From: Neorhizobium sp. UBA7851
Lineage (GTDB): Bacteria; Pseudomonadota; Alphaproteobacteria; Rhizobiales; Rhizobiaceae
NCBI GenBank assembly: GCA_002500765.1
Contig: DLSX01000114.1
Coordinates: 1-36,871, forward strand
Length of the DNA stretch: 36,871 bases
Reading direction: 5' to 3'
Position 1 is the stretch's first letter, and the number at the start of each line of letters is the position of its first letter. The notes below the pieces were generated by a model. It was not told where the DNA came from. It did no database searches and saw nothing but the letters and a program-made list of their open reading frames with translations. The translations under genes were made by a program, and so were the position numbers. This document shows, in pieces, positions 32,791 through 36,871 of this stretch.

Positions 32791-33837
32791 TTGAATTCCA
32801 TCGTTACCCCACCATTGTTCGGCAATCCAGCATCGGCCCAGGCGCCGATGATCGATCCGTTCGGCCGTGCGGTAACTTATCTTCGGGTTTCGGTGACGGA
32901 CCGCTGCGATTTTCGCTGCACCTATTGCATGGCGGAAAACATGACTTTTCTGCCGAAGAAGGACCTGCTGACACTTGAAGAACTGGAACGTCTCTGTTCC
33001 GCCTTCATTGCGAAGGGGGTGCGCAAGCTGCGGCTTACCGGCGGCGAACCACTGGTGCGCAAGAATATCATGTTTCTGGTCGAAGCGCTCGGAAAGCAGA
33101 TCGCGGCCGGAAAGCTGGACGAACTGACCCTGACGACCAACGGCTCGCAGCTCGGCCGTTACGCGCAGGCGCTGCATGACAATGGCGTGCGGCGGATCAA
33201 CGTCTCGCTAGATACGCTGGACGAGGCAAAATTCAAGCAGATCACCCGCTGGGGCAATTTCCGGCAGGTCATGGACGGTATCGATGCGGCTCAGAAGGCG
33301 GGCATAAAGATAAAGCTCAATGCCGTGGCGCTAAAAGGCTTCAACGATCTCGAAATCCCGGAGATGATCCGTTTCGCGCATAACCGCGACATGGATCTCA
33401 CCCTGATCGAAACCATGCCGATGGGCGAGATCGACGAAGACCGCACCGACCAGTATCTGCCGTTGTCGCAGGTTCGTGCAGGCCTCGAAGAACAGTTCAC
33501 GCTCTCCGACATCATCTACAAGACCGGCGGTCCGGCGCGTTATGTCGAAGTGAGAGAAACCGGAGGACGGCTCGGTTTCATCACGCCGATGACCCATAAT
33601 TTCTGCGAAAGCTGCAACCGCGTGCGTCTCACCTGCACCGGCACGCTCTACATGTGCCTCGGCCAGAATGACGCGGCGGACCTGCGCTCCGCATTGCGCG
33701 CCTCCGACGATGACGAGTTCCTGGCGACCGCAATCGACGAGGCGATCACCCGCAAGCCGAAAGGCCACGACTTCATCATCGACCGCACCCACAAGCGGCC
33801 AGCAGTCGCCCGGCACATGAGCGTCACCGGCGGGTGA
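32791..33837 (+). CDS. moaA: GTP 3',8-cyclase MoaA
   Basis: This 348-residue radical SAM enzyme catalyses the first step of molybdenum cofactor synthesis, converting GTP to 3',8-cyclo-GTP. It carries both cluster motifs: the N-terminal CDFRCTYC and the C-terminal Cys set (FCESCNRVRLTCTGTLYMC). The SAM region LRLTGGEPLVRKN and the GTP-binding LTLTTNGSQL are also present. It ends in VTGG, the double-glycine tail important for catalysis in the family. The start is probably TTG 32791, with AGGAG 9 nt upstream; the first ATG is at 32848 without a clear site. MoaC, MoaB and MoeA are not in the window. Its 3' end overlaps thiD by 14 nt on the opposite strand. Confidence 0.95.
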   Translation: MNSIVTPPLFGNPASAQAPMIDPFGRAVTYLRVSVTDRCDFRCTYCMAENMTFLPKKDLLTLEELERLCSAFIAKGVRKLRLTGGEPLVRKNIMFLVEALGKQIAAGKLDELTLTTNGSQLGRYAQALHDNGVRRINVSLDTLDEAKFKQITRWGNFRQVMDGIDAAQKAGIKIKLNAVALKGFNDLEIPEMIRFAHNRDMDLTLIETMPMGEIDEDRTDQYLPLSQVRAGLEEQFTLSDIIYKTGGPARYVEVRETGGRLGFITPMTHNFCESCNRVRLTCTGTLYMCLGQNDAADLRSALRASDDDEFLATAIDEAITRKPKGHDFIIDRTHKRPAVARHMSVTGG

Positions 33838-34648
33838 CGCCCTGCTTCCACAAGTCGACAAAATGGTGGACCGGACCGTGGCCGCTGCCGACCGATAGGC
33901 TCCCGGCCGAGGCGATGGCCTCTGCCAGGTAGGCCTTTGCAACCCTCACCGCCTCCGCCATGATCTGCCCCCTGGCAAGCTCCGCGGCAATCGCACTCGA
34001 CAGCGTGCAGCCGGTTCCGTGGGTATTTCGGGTCTTCAGGCGAGCGCCCTCGAACCAGATCACTCCACCGGTCTCCGCCAGTACATCCGGGCTGTCGTCG
34101 CACTGCAGATGCCCGCCCTTGATCAGCACAGCCCGCGGTCCGCGCCGCAGCAGCCGCCTTGCCTGATCCGCCATCCCCTCCCGTGTTTCGGCCTCCGGTT
34201 CGCCGAGCAAAGACGCAGCCTCCGGCAGGTTTGGCGTAATCACGGTGGCAAGCGGCAATAACCGTTCGATGATCGCCTGATTGGCATCGTTTGCCAGAAG
34301 CGGCGCACCGCCCTTGGCGACCATCACCGGATCGAGCACGATCGGAATACCTGCCGCACGAGCCTCGAGCATTTCGGCGACGGTTCCGGCAATCTGAGCA
34401 TTGGCGATCATGCCGATCTTTATCGCATCGACCCTGATGTCTGAAAAAATCGCCTCGATCTGAGCCGCGACGAAATCGGGCGGCAGGGCATGGATTTCGG
34501 TAACGCCCTGGGTATTCTGCGCTGTCAATGCCGTCAGCGCCGCCATCCCATAGGTGCCGCGTGCGGAAAAAGCCTTGAGGTCCGCCTGTATGCCGGCACC
34601 GCCGGACGGATCGGAACCCGCAATTGATAGAACATTCCGGATCGTCAT
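33824..34648 (-). CDS. thiD: Bifunctional hydroxymethylpyrimidine kinase/phosphomethylpyrimidine kinase
   Basis: This 274-residue ribokinase-fold enzyme phosphorylates HMP and then HMP-phosphate to give HMP-diphosphate for thiamine synthesis. Visible features are SIAGSDPSGGAGIQADLK, TALTAQNTQGV, LDPVMVAKGGAPLL, VITPNLPEAASLLG, and the anion-hole/catalytic segment NTHGTGCTLSSAIAAEL. The ATG overlaps the thiE stop in ATGA, so thiE and thiD are coupled; GAGGG lies 8-9 nt upstream. It is the last gene of the thiMED unit and its 3' end overlaps moaA by 14 nt. Confidence 0.96.
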   Translation of the reverse strand: MTIRNVLSIAGSDPSGGAGIQADLKAFSARGTYGMAALTALTAQNTQGVTEIHALPPDFVAAQIEAIFSDIRVDAIKIGMIANAQIAGTVAEMLEARAAGIPIVLDPVMVAKGGAPLLANDANQAIIERLLPLATVITPNLPEAASLLGEPEAETREGMADQARRLLRRGPRAVLIKGGHLQCDDSPDVLAETGGVIWFEGARLKTRNTHGTGCTLSSAIAAELARGQIMAEAVRVAKAYLAEAIASAGSLSVGSGHGPVHHFVDLWKQGVTRR

Positions 34649-35280
34649 TGTCTTGCCCTCACGATTTCCGCCGAAATGGCTTTCGTGGCCGCTTCCGGGT
34701 CCGTTTGTCCGCATATGGCTGAGACGACGGCGAGCCCCCTGGCTCCGGCCGAGAAAATTCTGCCGGCATGTTCACTCCTGACCCCGCCGATCGCGACCGC
34801 CGGCACAGGCAAGAGAGCCACGATCCGTGCCAACCCGTCAAAACCGACGGGAGGCTTGTGATCCGGCTTTGTATCGGTGGCGAAGACCGGACCGACGCCG
34901 ACATAATCGACGATCGCAGGGTCGACACGCCGCGCCAGTTCCTCCGTTTCGACCGAAAGGCCAAGCAGCATCAGATCGCCGATACGTTCGCGCACAGCGA
35001 CAGCCGCCATATCGTCCTGCCCGACGTGAATGCCGTCAGCGCCGATGGCAAGCGCTGCCTCCACGTCATCGTTGACGATCAACGGCACGCCTGTGCCGGC
35101 AAGCGCGGCCTTCAGTTCAAGCCCCGTGGCGATCATCTCAGCGGTCGTTGCCTGCTTGTCGCGCAACTGCACCATAGTCGCGCCGCCGTGCATCGCAAGT
35201 CGCGCCGTCTCGACCATTCCGATCGTCCGGCAAAGCTCGGGATCAAGCACGAGGTAAAGAGAAAGATCGAAGCGCCTCAT
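34645..35280 (-). CDS. thiE: Thiamine-phosphate synthase
   Basis: This 211-residue TIM-barrel enzyme joins HMP-diphosphate and thiazole phosphate to form thiamine monophosphate. Motifs visible are LYLVLDPELC, GGATMVQLRDKQA (diphosphate and Mg binding), VPLIVNDDVEAALAIGADGIHVGQDD, DYVGVGPVFATDTKPDH and VAIGGVRSEHAG. ATG 35280 overlaps the thiM stop (ATGA), and the stop overlaps the thiD start (ATGA), giving a tightly coupled operon. It combines the products of ThiM and ThiD, so the operon encodes a complete salvage route from free thiazole alcohol and HMP. Confidence 0.96.
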   Translation of the reverse strand: MRRFDLSLYLVLDPELCRTIGMVETARLAMHGGATMVQLRDKQATTAEMIATGLELKAALAGTGVPLIVNDDVEAALAIGADGIHVGQDDMAAVAVRERIGDLMLLGLSVETEELARRVDPAIVDYVGVGPVFATDTKPDHKPPVGFDGLARIVALLPVPAVAIGGVRSEHAGRIFSAGARGLAVVSAICGQTDPEAATKAISAEIVRARQ

Positions 35281-36092
35281 GCCGGCACCACCCTTGCGAC
35301 GGCATCGACCGCATCCGGCGTAACGTCTGCAAGAAAATCAAGAAAACGCACGGCAAAGGAACCCGGACCAAACGCATCCCGCCCCGCCAGATCTCCCGCC
35401 GCGGCAAACAGTGCAAGCGCGCCGACCGTAGCCTCGAAAGGCTCATCCGGCACGGTGGCGACATAGGCACCGACGATACAGGTCAGCGAGCAGCCGAGCG
35501 CCGTCACCCTCGGCATCATCTTCGAACCGCCGAGAACATGAACGGCGCGATCACCGTCCGTGACAAAGTCCCGCTCACCAGTCACGGCAACCACGCAGCC
35601 TTGGCGAATGGCGAGTGCACGGGCCGCCGCCTCCGCAGAAGCGACACTATCGCCGGAATCCACGCCCTGCCCCATTGCATGCTCACCGGCGAGTGAAATG
35701 ATTTCAGAAGCGTTGCCGCGAATCACCGTCGGCTTCAATGCCAGAAGTTCAGCCACCGCCGCACGCCGGTAGGCCGTGGCGAAATGGGCGACCGGATCCA
35801 GAACCCAAGGTTTCCCTGCCGCATTCGCTGCCGTTGCAGCCATCTTCATGCCGTCGAAAAAGTCCGGCGATATCGTGCCTATGTTGACAGTCAACGCTGC
35901 CGCGATGGTCGCGAATTCACCGGCCTCCTCGGGGCAGTGAACCATGGCGGGCGAAGCTCCCGCCGCCAGCATGACATTGGCGGAAATGTTCATCGCCACG
36001 AAATTGGTAATGTTCTGCACCAGCGGATTTTTCTGCCGCATGGCTGCAAGCAAAGCACCGGGCTTCAAGGTCTTTACGGGTTCATCAGTCAT
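35277..36092 (-). CDS. thiM: Hydroxyethylthiazole kinase
   Basis: This 271-residue enzyme phosphorylates 4-methyl-5-hydroxyethylthiazole for thiamine salvage. Family features are NPLVQNITNFVAMNISANVMLAAGASPAM at the start of the fold, KPWVLDPVAHFAT, VIRGNASEIISLAG, and the catalytic region VTALGCSLTCIVGAY. I chose ATG 36092 because GGAGG lies 5 nt upstream; the frame stays open for 60 nt more without a site. The ribosome-binding site lies inside a hairpin just below the TPP riboswitch. It is the first gene of thiM-thiE-thiD. No de novo genes (thiC, thiG, thiO) are in the window. Confidence 0.96.
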   Translation of the reverse strand: MTDEPVKTLKPGALLAAMRQKNPLVQNITNFVAMNISANVMLAAGASPAMVHCPEEAGEFATIAAALTVNIGTISPDFFDGMKMAATAANAAGKPWVLDPVAHFATAYRRAAVAELLALKPTVIRGNASEIISLAGEHAMGQGVDSGDSVASAEAAARALAIRQGCVVAVTGERDFVTDGDRAVHVLGGSKMMPRVTALGCSLTCIVGAYVATVPDEPFEATVGALALFAAAGDLAGRDAFGPGSFAVRFLDFLADVTPDAVDAVARVVPA

Positions 36093-36094
36093 CT

Positions 36095-36120
36095 GCGCCT
36101 CCGTCGTCAAAGGAGGGCGC
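36095..36120 (-). promoter_or_regulatory. Hairpin sequestering the thiM ribosome-binding site
   Basis: On the minus strand GCGCC-C-UCC pairs with GGA-GGCGC around a 9-nt loop, with one bulged C. The right arm contains the GGAGG ribosome-binding site of thiM. The CCCUCC of the left arm (plus-strand 36112-36117) can alternatively pair with GGAGGG at the 3' side of the TPP aptamer (36158-36163). Confidence 0.65.
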
Positions 36121-36153
36121 GTGGGGATAAAACGTAAAGCACGAAATCCCAAC

Positions 36154-36229
36154 GACTCCCTCCGCCAGCATGATCTGGTTCAGGTTCAAAGGGTGCTTCT
36201 CAGCCCGGCTCTCGCCGGACGCCCCTGTC
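36154..36229 (-). promoter_or_regulatory. TPP riboswitch (THI element) upstream of thiM
   Basis: On the minus strand the aptamer reads GACAGGGGCGTCC, a short GC-rich stem, then GGGCTGAGAAGCACCC, TTTGAACCTGAACCAGATC, ATGCTGGCGGAGGGAGTC. The CUGAGA and ACCCUUUGAACCUGA cores that hold the pyrimidine and the GCGGAGGG segment that binds the diphosphate side are all present. GAC and GTC at the ends can close helix P1. It begins 61 nt upstream of thiM. TPP binding would be expected to reduce thiMED expression. Confidence 0.97.
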
Positions 36230-36310
36230 ATCTCCAAAACTATAGGATGATGCGCCGTGGTTCCAGCTTTTTCGCAAGCCGTTTCGCAACAGCCACGTTC
36301 CCGGCAGCAA

Positions 36311-36341
36311 AAAACCGCCCTCGTTTCCAAAGGCGGCTTTT
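36311..36341 (-). terminator. Terminator downstream of the chemoreceptor gene
   Basis: On the minus strand AAAAGCCGCC pairs with GGCGGTTTT (one bulged G) around a loop of about 12 nt and is followed by six T. It lies 24 nt after the chemoreceptor stop. Confidence 0.8.
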
Positions 36342-36364
36342 CCGGATTTATTTAAGCACGCAAC

Positions 36365-36871
36365 TCAGGCCGCATTGCTGCGATAGCCGTGATGCTGTGG
36401 CTCTTCATCATAGTGCTCGCTCTCACCCGTCCTGAAACGGCCGATCTTCTGAGTCAGATCCTCGACCCGATGGCGCAGGCCGCGGATTTCGGCATTGTTC
36501 TCCTCGACCATGGCGGCGTTCTGCTGGGTGATCAGTTCCACATCGTTGACGGCCTGAGTGACCTGCGTGATGCCGGTCGACTGTTCCGCCGCCGCAGACG
36601 AAATCTGCGCCACCAGTTTCCGCACGTCGGTAACATGGGCAATGATCCTGGAGAGCGCCTCGCCGGTTTCCTCCACCAGTTGCACGCCGCTTTCCACCTG
36701 CGTCGCGCTTGCGGAAATCAATTGCTTGATTTCGCGGGCGGCACCGGCGCAACGCTGGGCCAATTCGCGAACTTCCTGGGCGACGACAGCAAAGCCACGA
36801 CCCGCCTCGCCGGCCCTGGCGGCCTCGACGCCGGCATTGAGCGCCAGAAGATTGGTCTGGAAGGCGATCTC
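36365..36871 (-). CDS. Methyl-accepting chemotaxis protein, C-terminal part (5' end outside window)
   Basis: The frame is open to the last base of the window; 168 residues are seen. It starts within the signalling hairpin tip: FQTNLLALNAGVEAARAGE, GRGFAVVAQEVRELAQR, the highly conserved MCP sequence that contacts CheW and CheA. The returning helix contains SSAAAEQSTGITQVTQAVNDV and ends in RFRTGESEHYDEE and HGYRSNAA. No CheR-tethering pentapeptide (NWETF-like) is seen at the end. The sensor, membrane and HAMP parts are outside the window, so ligand and topology are unknown. A T-run terminator follows. Confidence 0.93.
   Translation of the reverse strand, partial: EIAFQTNLLALNAGVEAARAGEAGRGFAVVAQEVRELAQRCAGAAREIKQLISASATQVESGVQLVEETGEALSRIIAHVTDVRKLVAQISSAAAEQSTGITQVTQAVNDVELITQQNAAMVEENNAEIRGLRHRVEDLTQKIGRFRTGESEHYDEEPQHHGYRSNAA

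Overview
The window is chromosomal DNA from an alphaproteobacterium, most likely a member of the Rhizobiaceae (Rhizobium/Agrobacterium/Sinorhizobium relatives). The basis is GC-rich codon use, frequent GTG and TTG starts, a two-domain malic enzyme, a class II DAHP synthase, a cobalamin-riboswitch-controlled bluB, and a short palindromic repeat resembling the intergenic elements of rhizobia. It looks like ordinary core chromosome. I see no insertion sequence, prophage, CRISPR array, rRNA or tRNA. The only clear shift in base composition is an AT-rich intergenic stretch near 28.4-28.65 kb. The labels come from motif recognition by eye; no database search was run.

Layout. 1-0.6 kb: the 3' end of a large protein, a strong terminator and a rhizobial-type repeat. 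0.6-5.2 kb (minus strand): an MCE/Mla-type lipid transport operon, with a permease fused to STAS, an ATPase, MlaD and an auxiliary lipoprotein, followed by a small P-loop kinase. 5.3-8.4 kb: a dipeptide epimerase (plus) whose 3' end overlaps an MFS transporter (minus), then an LpxH-like metallophosphoesterase (minus). 8.6-11.8 kb: the NADP-malic enzyme/phosphotransacetylase fusion and a secreted four-cysteine protein. 11.8-15.3 kb (minus): nadE, a TolB-like propeller coupled to it, and then bluB behind a cobalamin riboswitch. 15.5-20.7 kb: tadE-tadG and a VWA-type TadG flank a class II DAHP synthase on the opposite strand. 20.8-24.4 kb: rpiA, a DUF2059 protein and gor (minus), with gph divergent (plus). 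24.5-28.4 kb: an L,D-transpeptidase (minus) divergent from fumC (plus). 28.65-32.6 kb: a diguanylate cyclase (plus), then a minus-strand set of DUF971 protein, Kef-type antiporter and PPOX flavoprotein. 32.8-36.1 kb: moaA (plus) convergent with thiM-thiE-thiD (minus), which lies behind a TPP riboswitch. 36.4 kb to the end: the C-terminal part of a chemoreceptor (minus).

How the genes relate. Several genes serve cofactor supply: nadE for NAD, bluB for the lower ligand of B12, thiMED for thiamine salvage and moaA for molybdopterin. Two of these units carry visible riboswitches. A second theme is the cell envelope: the MCE transporter, L,D-transpeptidase, muropeptide epimerase, LpxH-like hydrolase, and Tad minor-pilin-type proteins. 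Central metabolism is represented by maeB, fumC, rpiA, gph and aroG. Regulatory structure is unusually readable at the thiM leader, where the thiM ribosome-binding site and the 3' edge of the TPP aptamer can both pair with the same CCCUCC tract.

I did not find a clearly new multi-gene system. The best leads are the competing-helix thiM switch, the nadE/TolB-like coupling, the DUF971-Kef-PPOX unit with a 4-nt overlap, the roughly 85-residue Ala/Pro-rich insertion inside the L,D-transpeptidase, and the 12-bp inverted repeat over the MFS start.
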